Positions 35,776-49,554 are shown, numbered from the stretch's first letter. The stretch: DNA of 64,000 bases from Cladorhizidae sp. MBARI D1340-BT2 (GCA_028752905.1 JAQNBH010000004.1:5514358-5578357), one strand, 5' to 3'. Notes: generated by a model not told the origin, from the sequence alone. Numbers and translations are program-made.

Positions 35776-36783
35776 TATAATTATAATTATTATTATTATT
35801 ATAATAATAAATAAAATAAATTAAGTGAAAGATTGTTCTTCAAGAGCCTTTCAATAGTGTATCTTCTCCCATGCTTGACCTTTGTACCCTGGGTGCATTC
35901 CAAAGCAGGTTGTATGAAGAGCACACTGTTGGTGGAAGAGCAGAACAAGTTACTGCCTGCAAGGATAGAGGAAGTTACTGCCTGCAAGGATGGAAGGGGG
36001 AGACTCAAATTAGAAACACAAATTAGAAACAGTGCTCATAAAACTGTGCTTGTTCGACGATTAAGGACGAGGTGTTGTTTTATAAACACACTTTGACGAC
36101 CCTTTACCACATAAACACTAAATGCGTTTTCGCGACCCTTTACCTAAGCAAACATTACACAATATATCGCTCATCTTCAAGTTGTTTACCTTTCCCAAAT
36201 GTAAAGGGATTCACAGTATTTCCAAGTGGGCACAGGTTCCTTTGCAAGGCTCTCCTCAATGGAATGACCTCCATAGACAGCAGGCTAAGTAGAAAGAGAC
36301 CATCGGAAGACGGTAGTTATAATCCCCAGATAAAGTTTAACCACCTCAGGCCGGGACTTGCACAATAGTAACTTCCCTTGTAGTGGTCCTGTCCTCCCAG
36401 GATTTTTGCAGGTAACACTGGCCTATAATTATAGTAACTGCAAGTTCCAGAGAATGTATGCCATCTTCAAGTTTCACACCTGTGAAATATTTAGTACGTG
36501 GTTGTGGCACATCCAACAATATAAGGCGTGGCATCACTATGACAATTATTTTAATGATGTTTAAGAAAAATGCAGCAGGCAGTGTTGTTTGTTTACTTGG
36601 TGTTGTTTGTTTACTTGGTGTCCCTTACCGATTTTTTAACATTTTTGTTTGTTGTTTATTGTTGTTGTTTATTGTTGTTTGTTTATTGTTGTTTGTTTAC
36701 TGTTGTTTATTGGTTTTTATTGGTGTTGTTTATTGTTCCTTGTTTATTGTTGTTGTTTGTTGTTTATTGTTGTTGTTTTGTAG
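35427..36783. other. End of intron 5
   Basis: Begins with A and T runs, a 33-base C run (35466-35498) and CCA repeats. An AAT/TTA microsatellite is at 35711-35817. Two dispersed motifs GACGACCCTTTACC and GCGACCCTTTACC lie at 36095-36108 and 36132-36144. From 36580 a TTGTTGTTTATTG repeat leads to exon f. The middle part (35830-36570) shows no gene that I recognise. Confidence 0.6.
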
Positions 36784-36898
36784 CTTTGAGCAGCTCTGCA
36801 TCAACTACTGCAACGAGAAGCTGCAGCAGCTGTTTATCGAGCTAGTGTTGCAACAGGAACAGGAAGAGTACACGAGAGAGGGCATAGAGTGGGTCCAG
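36784..36898 (+). CDS. MYO1D: Myosin exon f: relay helix
   Basis: One base plus 38 codons, between TTTTGTAG and GTAGGT. It encodes [20 protein letters not shown], then [14 protein letters not shown], the relay helix and following loop found in every myosin motor. The acceptor is preceded by about 200 bp of T/G-rich TTGTTGTTTA-type repeat that serves as an unusually long pyrimidine-rich tract. Most relatives have phenylalanine where this one has leucine (FEQ-L-CINYC). Confidence 0.95.
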
Positions 36899-37586
36899 GT
36901 AGGTCACATGCATGTCATGTGATACATGTGACCCTGCTTAGGGGTGCATGTGACTCACATGCATTGCTGCAATCACATGATGCACAGTGCGAGAACTGAC
37001 AGTCTAATAATAATAACAATAATAAGTATATATAGAGAGTGTGGGAACTTTAAGTCGGACATCAGATATTTCCCGAACATCTTGTGCATTTGTCCAAATA
37101 AAAATCAATTTACTCTGTCAAAATGCCCGAGCAACACTAACGAAAGCTCTAGAATATACGCGTGCGCACAACCATGCACCAGACGCCCCGACCTCTGACA
37201 CAGACAGTAATGAGGAGGAGTTGATGCCTGGATACAGGACGAGACTCAACCCGTTGCTTGCATTGTTCATTATAGAGTATTATTCTGTTTGCACTCATTA
37301 CTTCATGCTCTCAGTGACATGCAAGTTGCAAATTTGATGGCAGATCTAAAGAATGGCAGACACAAAATGGATTGTACTCAGACAAACAGATTTTGGTTGC
37401 AATTTCCCACACTAAACTCATTTGCCGAACACATGTGACATGACTTAACATCACATGACTCACATGTGACATGACCTGCAGATCACATGACCTATGTATG
37501 ACATGACTGCACATGAATGACTCGCAGACTGCAAGAGTTGTTTGTTGATGCGATGTTTATTTCTTTGTTGCTGTTGCCGTCTCTAG
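36899..37586 (+). other. Intron 6 (688 bp)
   Basis: Rich in TCACATG/CATGTGA motifs at 36904-36980 and 37430-37515. Otherwise single-copy. Acceptor CCGTCTCTAG. No gene. Confidence 0.7.
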
Positions 37587-37697
37587 ATTGATTACTTCAA
37601 CAACAAGGTGATCTGTGACCTTGTGGAGCAGAAGCAAAGTGGAATCATCGCCCTGTTGGACGAAGCTTGCTTCCTGGTTGGCACCGTGACGGATAAG
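37587..37697 (+). CDS. MYO1D: Myosin exon g: lower 50-kDa actin-binding region
   Basis: Thirty-seven codons, phase 0, between CGTCTCTAG and GTAAAG. It encodes [17 protein letters not shown], then [19 protein letters not shown], which matches the family's strut and lower 50-kDa segment. Its DNA around LLDEA (near 37654-37668) shares fifteen consecutive bases with the 59-bp minisatellite in intron 5 (see findings). Confidence 0.94.
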
Positions 37698-38368
37698 GTA
37701 AAGTAGGTGTGGTTTGTTTGCCGGTCAAAATGGGCCTGGCTCTGTGGAATTCACTGGGCAAGTTTGCCGGGCATGCCATACATAGGATTATTTTTCTGTC
37801 TAAAATGCGGAGGGACTCTCATTCACCTACTTCAATTGTTATGCTGGTTGTCTAATGGAGGTGAGGTCTGGTTGTCATGGAGACTGTAGCTGGTGACTAC
37901 AGTGCAAGGCATCAGGTGGCAAGGTCAAGTCAACAGGTTGCTCACCAGAACATGCAAACTGGTTTGGAGCAGCAGTTGTAACTCTTCATTCGACAATTCT
38001 ACTTGTCAGTACGCTCAATGAAATTTAGTCTCAGGCTCAGGTGTTGTATATATAGAGTCGTTGTCTTGCTCCTTACTGAGACTAGCCCAACAGAAGCTCA
38101 TTAGTTGCAGTAACTGGAGCTTCTTTATGTAATGTTGAAAGAGCCTATGCTTTATTCAAGTAGCCTAGATAACCTAAGTCTAGAATGTTATACAAATCAT
38201 CAGTACATTTTCATCTATGGTTGTTCAGTGGGAGTAAGCAATAGCAGCTGTTAGGACTGATGCTACTCACAGTAGCTATAGTAGCCACTGCATAACTCTT
38301 GGGAGGCTATGTTGAAGGAGCTATACTGGTGAGTGGGGTGGCTAACTTATATTCTCTGCTTTTATAAG
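37698..38368. other. Start of intron 7
   Basis: Single-copy sequence; nothing recognised. Confidence 0.5.
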
Positions 38369-39058
38369 CTTCATTCTTGTTCTAGTATAGGCATCCAGCA
38401 TCTTATAAGCTTCATTCTTGTTCTAGTATAGGCATCCAGCATCTTATAAGCTTCATTCTTGTTCTAGTATAGGCATCCAGCATCTTATTTATAAGCTTCA
38501 TTCTTGTTCTAGTATAGGCATCCAGCATCTTATAATCTTCATTCTTGTTCTAATAGGCATCCAGCATCTTATAAGCTTCATTCATGTTCTATATAGGAAT
38601 CCAGCATCTTATAAGCTTCATTCTTGTTCTAGTATAGGCATCTAGCATCTTATAAGCTTCATTCTTGTTCTAGTATAGGCATCTAGCATCTTATAAGCTT
38701 CATTCTTGTTCTAGTATAGGCATCAAGCATCTTATAAGCTTCATTCTTGTTCTAGTATAGGCATCCAGCATCTTATAAGTTTCATTCATGTTCTAGTATA
38801 GGCATCCAGCATCTTATAAGCTTCATTCTTGTTCTATATAGGAATCCAGCATCTTATAAGCTTCATTCTTGTTCTAGTATAGGCATCCAGCATCTTATAA
38901 GTTTCATTCATGTTCTATATAGGAATCCAGCATCTTATAAGCTTCATTCTTGTTCTAGTATAGGCATCCAGCATCTTATAAGCTTCATTCATGTTCTAGT
39001 ATAGGCATCCAGCATCTTATAAGCTTCATTCATGTTCTAGTATAGGCATCCAGCATCA
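38369..39058 (+). repeat. 41-bp minisatellite (about 17 copies)
   Basis: The unit is CTTCATTCTTGTTCTAGTAT, AGGCATCCAGCATCTTATAA, G. One unit has an extra TTTA near 38489; several have CATTCATG. Confidence 0.95.
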
Positions 39059-39936
<878 letters not shown>

Positions 39937-41014
39937 AGCTGGTAATAGGTAGCTAGTTACCTGGGCAGTCACTTCCTCCCAGGTATTTATATAGCTCGTA
40001 ATAGCTAGCTAGTTACCTAGAGAACCACTTCCTCCCAGGTATTTATATAGCTTGTAATAGCTAGCTAGTTACCTAGACAACCACTTCCTCCCAGGTATTT
40101 ATATAGCTGGTAATAGCTAGCTAGTTACCTAGAGAACCACTTCCTCCCAGGTATTTATATAGCTTGTAATAGCTAGTAGCTATATCTAGTTAGGTATTTA
40201 TATAGCTGGTAATAGCTAGCTAGTGACCTGCACAGCCACTTCCTCCCAGGTATTTATACAGCTGGTAATAGCTAGCTAGTGACCTGGACAGTCACTTCCT
40301 CCCAGGTATTTATATAGCTGGTAATAGCTAGCTAGTTACCTAGACAACCACTTCCTCCCAGGTATTTATACAGCTGGTAATAGCTAGCTAGTGACCTGGA
40401 CAGCCACTTCCTCCCAGGTATTTATATAGCTGGTAATAGGTAGCTAGTTACCTAGACAACCACTTCCTCCCAGGTATTTATACAGCTGGTAATAGCTAGC
40501 TAGTGACCTGGACAGTCACTTCCTCCCAGGTATTTATATAGCTGGTAATAGCTAGCTAGTTACCTAGACAACCACTTCCTCCCAGGTATTTATACAGCTG
40601 GTAATAGCTAGCTAGTGACCTGGACAGCCACTTCCTCCCAGGTATTTATATAGCTGGTAATAGGTAGCTAGTTACCTAGACAACCACTTCCTCCCAGGTA
40701 TTTATATAGCTGGTAATAGCTAGTAGCTATATCTAGTTAGGTATTTACATAGCTGGTAATAGCTAACTAGTGACCTGGACAGCCACTTCCTCCCAGGTAT
40801 TTATACAGCTGCTAGCTAGTGACCTGGGCAGTCACTTCCTCCCAGGTATTTATATAGCTGGTAATAGCTAGCTAGTTACCTAGACAACCACTTCCTCCCA
40901 GGTATTTATATAGCTGGTAATAGCTAGCTAGTTACCTAGACAACCACTTCCTCCCAGGTATTTATATAGCTGGTAATAGCTAGCTAGTTACCTAGACAAC
41001 CACTTCCTCCCAGG
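39937..41014 (+). repeat. 56-bp minisatellite (about 19 copies)
   Basis: The unit is TAATAGCTAGCTAGTTACCT, AGACAACCACTTCCTCCCAG, GTATTTATATAGCTGG. Variants TTATACAGC and AGTGACCTGGACAG travel together. A junction with TAGTAGCTATATCTAGTTAG occurs at about 40166 and 40707, so about 540 bp were duplicated. Confidence 0.95.
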
Positions 41015-41473
41015 TATTTTCTTTCGACCTGAGGTCTGTATAGCCTTTGGGAGACATGCCAAAGGTTGGGAAAGTTCCTCACCGCTTCACTAAGTTTCTC
41101 GAAAGAGGGTAAAGTTGAACATGTGATATGTTGTAGGATTCTGATTGCAATGAATCCTACTCATGCGTTTCATGTGTTAGATAACATGCATTACTGGTTC
41201 ACAATATCAGGCAATGGATCGGAAGGACAGAATGCATGCAACGGATTGTCTTGTGGGACATTGCTATAGGTAATTTATATCAACAGTAATTTGTTTTCTG
41301 GAGCTGGTGTTGTGATCTCCTTGTGCCAGTTGTCTCATTGTGTTACCCTAAGGTCCTCTCCCTGTATATATTATATACATCACACACACTTTAAGAGGAG
41401 GAGGGTTGCTAAGACTCACTCACATTGGCACTTCTTAGCTGCCCAAGTGGCTGTTTCGGCCATTACTGAACTC
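41015..41473. other. Unique intron sequence
   Basis: Contains CTGGTTCACAATATCAGGCA (41188), a relative of the phrase at 39841. No gene recognised. Confidence 0.5.
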
Positions 41474-43087
41474 CAACAGCTCTCCTTGAAGCCATTGTTA
41501 AGCATGGAACTCCAAAAGACTCCCAGCTCTCCTTGAAGCCATTGTTAAGCATGGAACTCCAACAGACTCCCAGCTCTCCTTGAAGCCATTGTTAAGCATG
41601 GAATTCCAGCAGTCTCCCAGCTCTCCTTGGAGCCATTCTTAAGCATGGAACTCCAACAGTCTCCCAGCTCTCCTTGACGCCTTTGTTAAGCATGGAACTC
41701 CAATAGACTCCCAACTCTCCCTGAAGTCTTTGTTAAGCATGGAACTCCAATAGACTCCCAGCTCTCCTTGAAGCCTCTGTTAAGCTTGGAACTTCAACAG
41801 ACTCCCAGCTCTCCTAGGAGCCATTGTTAAGCATGGAACTCCAACAGACTCCCAGCTCTCCTTGAAGCCTTTGTTAAACATGGAACTCCAACAGTCTCCC
41901 AGCTCTCCTTGAAGCCTTTGTTAAGCATGGAACTCCAACAGTCTCCCAGCTCTCCTTGACGCCTTTGTTAAGCATGGAACTCCAATAGACTCCCAACTCT
42001 CCCTGAAGTCTTTGTTAAGCATGGAACTCCAATAGACTCCCAGCTCTCCTTGAAGCCTCTGTTAAGCTTGGAACTTCAACAGACTCCCAGCTCTCCTAGG
42101 AGCCATTTTTAAGCATGGAACTCCAACAGACTCCCAGCTCTCCTTGAAGCCTTTGTTAAACATGGAACTCCAACAGTCTCCCAGCTCTCCTTGAAGCCTT
42201 TGTTAAGCATGGAACTCCAACAGTCTCCCAACTCTCCGTGAAGCCTTTGTTAAGCTTGGAACTTCAACAGACTCCCAGCTCTCCTCGCAGCTCTCCTTGA
42301 AGCCATTGTTAAGCATGCAACTCCAACAGTCTCCCAACTCTCCGTGAAGCCTTTATTAAGCGTGGAACTTCAACAGACTCCCAGCTCTCCTCACAGCTCT
42401 CCTTGAAGCCTTTGTTAAGCATGGAACTCCAACAGACTCCCAGCTCTCCTCGCAGCTCTCCTTGAAGCCTTTGTTAAGCATGGAACTTCAATAGACTCCC
42501 AGCTCTCCTTGAAGCCTTTGTTAAGCATGGAGCTTCAATAGACTCCCAGCAGCTCTCCTTGAAGCCTTTGTTACGCATGGAACTTCAATAGACTCCCAGC
42601 TCTCCTTGAAGCCTTTGTTAAGCATGGAACTCCAACAGACTCCCAGCTCTCCTTGAAGCCTTTGTTAAACGTGGAACTTCAACAGACTCCCAGCTCTCCT
42701 CGCAGCTCTCCTTGAAGCCTTTGTTAAGCATGGAGCTTCAACAGACTCCCAGCTCTCCTCGCAGCTCTCCTTGAAGCCTTTGTTAAGCATGGAACTTCAA
42801 TAGACTCCCAGCAGCTCTCCTTGAAGCCTTTGTTACGCATGGAACTTCAATAGACTCCCAGCTCTCCTTGAAGCCTTTGTTAAGCATGGAACTCCAACAG
42901 ACTCCCAGCTCCTCTCCTTGAAGCCTTTGTTAAGCATGGAACTTCAATAGACTCCCAGCTCTCCTTGAAGCCTTTGTTAAGCATGGAGCTTCAACAGACT
43001 CCCAGCTCTCCTCGCAGCTCTCCTTGAAGCCTTTGTTAAGCATGGAACTCCAATAGACTCCCAGCTCTCCTTGAAGCCATTGTTAAG
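41474..43087 (+). repeat. 47-bp minisatellite (about 34 copies)
   Basis: The unit is CTCCTTGAAGCCTTTGTTAA, GCATGGAACTCCAACAGACT, CCCAGCT. An insert of CTCGCAGCT gives longer units from 42283 on. The order of variants around 41650-41870 is repeated around 41950-42170, about 300 bp later. Confidence 0.95.
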
Positions 43088-43562
43088 CACCATCAAAGTT
43101 AAATCTAATCAAACACCTTGAAATTCATTTTTAAAATCTAGGAAGTGGGTTGTGGTTTGATCTCCACTTCAAAAACAGCGGATGCCAAATGCACACCCAA
43201 AGAAGTCTAAATCTAAGCTAAGGCAGCTTCTTATAAAGTACCCCCAGCTGAATCACCAGCACCCCCCAAACCATAAAACCCCGTGGAATTTTATCTTCAA
43301 GATCTTGTATTGCTGCCCCACCCACTCATGCACACACACACACACACACACAACATAACTTGCATAACTTTACTACCACAAGACTCCAAATTATCCACTG
43401 CCTTGCAATTGCCTGTCCACGGATCAATCACCTTAAAACAGGTAAAGATCATCCATACTATAAACACATTGTGTACATGCAAAACGGAGCCTAGCAGCTG
43501 AGCTGATTTTCATCGCCTTGGAATCTCAATAGCATTGTATCTATAGTGCACTTGCCTGCCAG
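43088..43562. other. Unique intron sequence
   Basis: Has a short CA run at 43331-43351. Nothing else recognised. Confidence 0.5.
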
Positions 43563-45645
43563 AGAAGATGTGAGTGGTCAATGGCTGCACAGGTGATCTT
43601 GTTCTTCCTGCTAGCTAGTGAAGATGTGAGTGGTCAATGGCTGCACAGGTGATCTTGTTCTTCCTGCTAGCTAGTGAAGATGTGAGTGGTCAATGGCTGC
43701 ACAGGTGATCTTGTTCTTCCTGCTAGCTAGTGAAGATGTGAGCGGTCAATGGCTGCACAGGTGATCTTGCCCTGCTGCTAGTGAAGATGTGAGTGGTCAA
43801 TGGCTGCACAGGTGATCTTGTTCTTCCTGCTGCTAGTGAAGATGTGAGTGGTCAATGGCTGCACAGGTGATCTTGCCCTGCTGCTAGTGAAGATGTGAGT
43901 GGTCAATGGCTGCACAGATGATCTTGTTCTTCCTGCTGCTAGTGAAGATGTGAGTGGTCAATGGCTGCACAGGTGATCTTGTTCTTCCTGCTGCTGGTGA
44001 AGATGTGAGTGGTCAATGGCTGCACAGGTGATCTTGTTCTTCCTGCTAGCTAGTGAAGATGTGAGTGGTCAATGGCTGCACAGGTGATCTTGTTCTTCCT
44101 GCTGCTAGTGAAGATGTGAGTGGTCAATGGCTGCACAGGTGATCTTGTTCTTCCTGCTGCTAGTGAAGATGTGAGTGGTCAATGGCTGCACAGGTGATCT
44201 TGTTCTTCCTGCTGCTAGTGAAGATGTGAGTGGTCAATGGCTGCACAGGTGAACTTGTTCTTCCTGCTGCTAGTGAAGATGTGAGTGGTCAATGGCTGCA
44301 CAGGTGATCTTGTTCTTCCTGCTAGCTAGTGAAGATGTGAGTGGTCAATGGCTGCACAGGTGATCTTGTTCTTCCTGCTAGCTAGTGAAGATGTGAGTGG
44401 TCAATGGCTGCACAGGTGATCTTGTTCTTCCTGCTAGCTAGTGAAGATGTGAGTGGTCAATGGCTGCACAGTGATCTTGCCCTGCTGCTAGTGAAGATGT
44501 GAGTGGTCAATGGCTGCACAGGTGATCTTGTTCTTCCTGCTGCTAGTGAAGATGTGAGTGGTCAATGGCTGCACAGGTGATCTTGCCCTGCTGCTAGTGA
44601 AGATGTGAGTGGTCAATGGCTGCACAGGTGATCTTGTTCTTTCTGCTGCTAGTGAAGATGTGAGTGGTCAATGGCTGCACAGGTGAACTTGTTCTTCCTG
44701 CTAGCTAGTGAAGATGTGAGTGGTCACAATGGCTGCACAGGTGATCTTGCCCTGCTGCTAGTGAAGATGTGAGTGGTCAATGGCTGCACAGGTGATCTTG
44801 TTCTTCCTGCTAGCTAGTGAAGATGTGAGTGGTCAATGGCTGCACATGTGATCTTGTTCTTCCTGCTGCTAGTGAAGATGTGAGTGGTCAATGGCTGCAC
44901 AGGTGATCTTGTTCTTCCTGCTAGCTAGTGAAGATGTGAGTGGTCAATGGCTGCACAGGTGATCTTGTTCCTCCTGCTAGCTAGTGAAGATGTGAGCGGT
45001 CAATGGCTGCACAGGTGATCTTGTTCTTCCTGCTAGCTAGTGAAGATGTGAGTGGTCAATGGCTGCACAGGTGATCTTGTTCTTCCTGCTGCTAGTGAAG
45101 ATGTGAGTGGTCAATGGCTGCACAGGTGATCTTGTTCTTCCTGCTAGCTAGTGAAGATGTGAGCGGTCAATGGCTGCACAGGTGATCTTGTTCTTCCTGC
45201 TAGCTAGTGAAGATGTGAGTGGTCAATGGCTGCACAGGTGATCTTGTTCTTCCTGCTGCTAGTGAAGATGTGAGTGGTCAATGGCTGCACAGGTGATCTT
45301 GTTCTTCCTGCTGCTAGTGAAGATGTGAGTGGTCAATGGCTGCACAGATGATCTTGTTCTTCCTGCTAGCTATTGAAGATGTGAGTGGTCAATGGCTGCA
45401 CAGGTGATCTTGTTCTTCCTGCTGCTAGTGAAGATGTGAGTGGTCAATGGCTGCACAGGTGATCTTGTTCTTCCTGCTGCTAGTGAAGATGTGAGTGGTC
45501 AATGGCTGCACAGATGATCTTGTTCTTCCTGCTAGCTATTGAAGATGTGAGTGGTCAATGGCTGCACAGGTGATCTTGTTCTTCCTGCTGCTAGTGAAGA
45601 TGTGAGTGGTCAATGGCTGCACAGGTGATCTTGCTCTTCCAAGTG
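43563..45645 (+). repeat. 55-bp minisatellite (about 38 copies)
   Basis: The unit is AGTGAAGATGTGAGTGGTCA, ATGGCTGCACAGGTGATCTT, GTTCTTCCTGCTGCT, with GCTAGCT replacing GCTGCT in many units and a shorter TTGCCCTGCTGCT form in some. CAGATGATC followed by GCTATTGAAG appears at about 45347 and 45510, about 165 bp (three units) apart. Confidence 0.95.
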
Positions 45646-47108
45646 AAGACAACCACAGAACAATATAACAGCATAATATATGTTTTTATGATCACAGATG
45701 GTAAAGGGTCATCAATGATACATGTGGACAGTCATGGCTTGGGCTTCCCCTCCTTTTAAATATATATTATATATTTTAATTAAAGCATTTTTTGCACTTA
45801 ATCTCTCTTTCTCTCCTCCCCCTTACACAACTTGGGTATATACAATAGGCAGGTGAATATATATACAATAGGCTACAATAGGCAGTACCAGAAGACTGCA
45901 CATTTTTTGCCACGACTAACCCATTTCTTGATGCAGAAAATAAGTGGGTAAGGATCATTACCAGCCTAGGGTTGTCAAGCTAGCTTGCAGACTGTGTTAT
46001 AGTCAAAATGAATTGTTGACCTGGTGGGAATCTTGTTCTGCTCTGCTGTTGGGTTGGTGGAGTTCTTTTGTGCTACTGCAAACAATGCCCTTGAAGGAGG
46101 CTGTAGCTGATCCTGCCAAGGGTGTGACTTGAATAACAAAACGAGCGAGATCATGGTGTGTGATTCTTGCTCAGTTAAGTGTCCATGAGGGACCACTAGT
46201 GCTGGAGTCCTTGGCCTCCTCTGCTGTTTACCTGCCCTGCCACACTGCTGAAGATTATATCCTTAGAATAGAAAAGAAAAAAGAATTTATTGTGTTGAAG
46301 GAATGAAGGACAAATAACTATCACTAGATGACCCTTTACCAAACCAATATTGGCCGTGTGAAGACCCTTTACCTTTTATTTATTAGTCGTCCATGTCGCA
46401 ATAGCTGCAGTTGAGAACTTTGGAAAGTTGTATATGATTGGTGGGTGCACATAATTTTAAATATAATGGGCATCAAGGGCCGGTATGAAATTGTTTTAAA
46501 TGGTAAAGGGTCACCTTACATGGTTACACCCTCTGCCTCCCATTGTGTGCCTCCGTTCTCTAAGGGAAGTAGACAGGTGATGTGTTCAAAAGAATACCTG
46601 CTGTCTCGTGCACCTGTGTGGGACTCGAACAGGAAATGGTTGATGGTTGTCACCTTCGCTAGGCTTTACGGAAGGGGATAAGGGAGGAGAGAGGCACACA
46701 GTGGTCAGCGATGCTGGTGATGGGGGACAGACTAACTTTAGGAACATGTGGATATATTTATGGCACAAAATCGTTCACAGGTAGCTATAGGAATGGGGAC
46801 AGACGTACTTGTTATGTCTGACACGCAAACCTCCACATTCAACTTCCCAGTGTGTGTGTTCATTAGTGAGAAATGCTTCCTCCATCTTTCATTGTCTGGC
46901 TTTCAAGGTGCCAGACAGCACGTGCTATATACTGGAGAGCTAGACATTTTGAGGGCTTTTATATTTGGATCCCCTCTACAGTAGGTTAACTTGCTTCCAA
47001 TATTGGTTGCTGTCGTGATCTGTATGTGTGGTATGTGTGTGGTGTGTGTGTGATATGTGTGGTATGTGTGTGTGTGTGGTGTGTGTGTGTGATGTGTGTG
47101 TGCTGCAG
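45646..47108. other. End of intron 7
   Basis: Single-copy sequence with four copies of the dispersed CCTTTACC motif (45700-45713, 46327-46340, 46360-46373, 46502-46515). A TG microsatellite (47025-47103) abuts the acceptor of exon h. No gene. Confidence 0.6.
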
Positions 47109-47239
47109 CACTTCTTGCATGCCATGGATGAGAAGTTCCGGAATCACGTGCACTACAGCAGCAGGCAGAAGGACCCACAGAACAAGAAGCTGGAGAGAGA
47201 TGAGGAGTTCTGCATCAAGCACTATGCCGGCGACGTCAC
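47109..47239 (+). CDS. MYO1D: Myosin exon h: lower 50-kDa region, HYAGDV motif
   Basis: Forty-three codons plus two bases. The acceptor TGCTGCAG follows a short TG repeat; the donor is GTACGT inside ACGTACGTGAGG. I chose GTACGT rather than the nearby GTGAGG because only phase 2 keeps exon i in frame. It encodes HFLHAMDEKF, a charged loop (RQKDPQNKKLERDEE) and CIKHYAGDVT. HYAGDV is a conserved motor motif. Confidence 0.92.
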
Positions 47240-47449
47240 GTACGTGAGGAGAGAGTGGGGGAGAGGAGGGGGGATGGGGAGGGGGGGGGAGGGGACTTGA
47301 AGGAGGTCAATGGTAACCCTACACTTTATGGCTTATAATTACAGTATATGGGGTTATGGTAAAGGGTCGTTACTGCACATGCACACGTTTATATACAATT
47401 TCAAGACTGTCGCATGCTTGCTAGCCAATGCAGTGGCAGATGAATGTTA

Positions 47450-48290
47450 CAAGTGAGAGTATGTATGTGTGGATGTTACAAGAGAGAGTATGTATGTGTG
47501 GATGTTGCAAGAGAGAGTATGCATGTGTGGATGTTGCAAGAGAGAGTATGTATGTGTGGATGTTGCAAGAGAGAGTATGTATGTGTGGATGTTGCAAGAG
47601 AGAGTATGTATGTGTGGATGTTGCAAGAGAGAGTATGTATGTGTGGATGTTGCAAGAGAGAGTATGTATGTGTGGATGTTGCAAGAGAGAGTATGTATGT
47701 GTGGATGTGCAAGAGAGAGTATGTATGTGTGGATGTTACAAGAGAGAGTATGTATGTGTGGATGTTGCAAGAGAGAGTATGTATGTGTGGATGTTGCAAG
47801 AGAGAGTATGTATGTGTGGATGTTACAAGAGAGAGTATGTATGTGTGGATGTTGCACAAGAGAGAGTATGTATGTGTGGATGTTGCAAGAGAGAGTATGT
47901 ATGTGTGGATGTTGCAAGAGAGAGTATGTATGTGTGGATGTTGCAAGAGAGAGTATGTATGTGTGGACGTTGCAAGAGAGAGTATGTATGTGTGGATGTT
48001 GCAAGAGAGAGTATGTATGTGTGGATGTTGCAAGAGAGAGTATGTATGTCTGGATGTTGCAAGAGAGAGTATGTATGTGTGGATGTTGCAAGAGAGAGTA
48101 TGTATGTGTGGATGTTGCAATAGAGAGTATGTATGTGTGGATGTTGCAAGTGAGAGTATGTATGTGTGGATGTTGCAAGAGAGAGTATTTATGTGTGGAT
48201 GTTGCAAGAGAGAGTATGCATGTGTGGATGTTGCAAGAGAGAGTATGTATGTGTGGATGTTACAAGAGAGAGTATGTATGTGGGGAGAGA
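47450..48290 (+). repeat. 29-bp minisatellite in intron 8 (about 29 copies)
   Basis: The unit is GAGAGTATGTATGTGTGGAT, GTTGCAAGA. Very uniform, so all + and several - frames are open. One copy of the dispersed motif (47358-47371) lies just before the block. The 3' end of intron 8 is C/T-rich (48340-48425). Confidence 0.96.
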
Positions 48291-48441
48291 AGCCATGTTG
48301 GGTTTTGTAGGAGCGATCTAAATGTTACGAAGAGAACGTTCTTTCATCTCCTCCCACTCCTCTCTCTCCCATCTCATCCTCTCTCTCTCTCCTTCTCTTG
48401 CATCCTCCTCCTCTCTTCCCCCTCTACGTTTGTACTTGCAG

Positions 48442-48516
48442 GTATTGTGTAAATGGATTCATAGACAAGAATAAGGACCCCATCTATCAGGACTTTATGC
48501 GTCTGCTCTACAACAG
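48442..48516 (+). CDS. MYO1D: Myosin exon i: GFIDKNKD helix
   Basis: A 75-base exon following ACTTGCAG and ending before GTACAG. It has split codons at both ends. It encodes YCVNGFIDKNKDPIYQDF then MRLLYN, and the family has GFIDKNKD followed by a similar helix at this point. The donor GTACAG is weak compared with the others, but the phase-2 end joins correctly to exon j. Confidence 0.92.
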
Positions 48517-48624
48517 GTACAGTCATTTATCATGTGACCTGGCATATGCATCATGTGATCGGGCACACCTCTGCGACCATCATTTAGAGGAGGTTGCCAT
48601 GCACACCAAATTCTAAGGTGCTGT

Positions 48625-49554
48625 ACTAACTTGTTAACTGTTGTTAACTGCCTGGTGTTGTTAAGTGCCTGACATTGTTAAGTGCCTGGCATTGTTAAGT
48701 GCCTGGCATTGTTAAGTGCCTGGCATTGTTAAGTGCCTGGCATTGTTAAGTGCCTGGCATTGTTAAGTGCCTGGCATTGTTAAGTGCCTGGCATTGTTAA
48801 GTGCCTGGCATTGTTAAGTGCCTGACATTGTTAAGTGCCTGGCATTATTAAGTGCCTGGCATTGTTAAGTGCCTGGCATTGTTAAGTGCCTGGCATTGTT
48901 AAGTGCCTGGCATTGTTAAGTGCCTGGCATTATTAAGTGCATGGCATTATTAAGTGCCTGGCATTGTTAAGTGCCTGGCAGTACTAAGTGCCTGGCATTA
49001 CTAAGTGCCTGGCATTGTTAAGTGCCTGGCATTGTTAAGTGCCTGGCATTGTTAAGTGCCTGGCATTATTAAGTGCCTGGCATTATTAAGTGCCTGGCAT
49101 TATTAAGTGCCTGGCATTGTTAAGTGCCTGGCATTGTTAAGTGCCTGGCATTGTTAAGTGCCTGGCATTATTAAGTGCCTGGCATTGTTAATTAAGTGCC
49201 TTCATTGTTACGTGCCTGGCATTATTAAGTGCCTGGTATTGTTAAGTGCCTGGCAGTACTAAGTGCCTGGCATTACTAAGTGCCTGGCATTGTTAAGTGC
49301 CTGGCATTGTTAAGTGCCTGGCATTATTAAGTACCAGGCATTATTAAGTGCCTGGCATTATTAAGTGCCTGGCATTATTAAGTGCCTGGCATTGTTAATT
49401 AAGTGCCTTCATTGTTAAGTGCCTGGCATTATTAAGTGCCTGGCATTGTTAAGTGCCTGGCATTATTAAGTGCCTGGCATTGTTAAGTGCCTGGCATTGT
49501 TAAGTGCCTGGCATTGTTAAGTGCCTGGCATTATTAAGTGCCTGGCATTGTTAA
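48625..49554 (+). repeat. 17-bp minisatellite, left part (about 55 copies)
   Basis: The unit is TTAAGTGCCTGGCATTG, with TTAAGTGCCTGGCATTA. Each unit holds a TTAA, the target of the transposon that splits the block. The last unit before the element gives the left TTAA (49551-49554). Confidence 0.97.

Noticed and set aside
47428..48452. Cysteine-rich open frames (CMCGCCKREY-type repeats)
   Set aside because: Generated by the 29-bp minisatellite in intron 8, open on both strands and without gene context.
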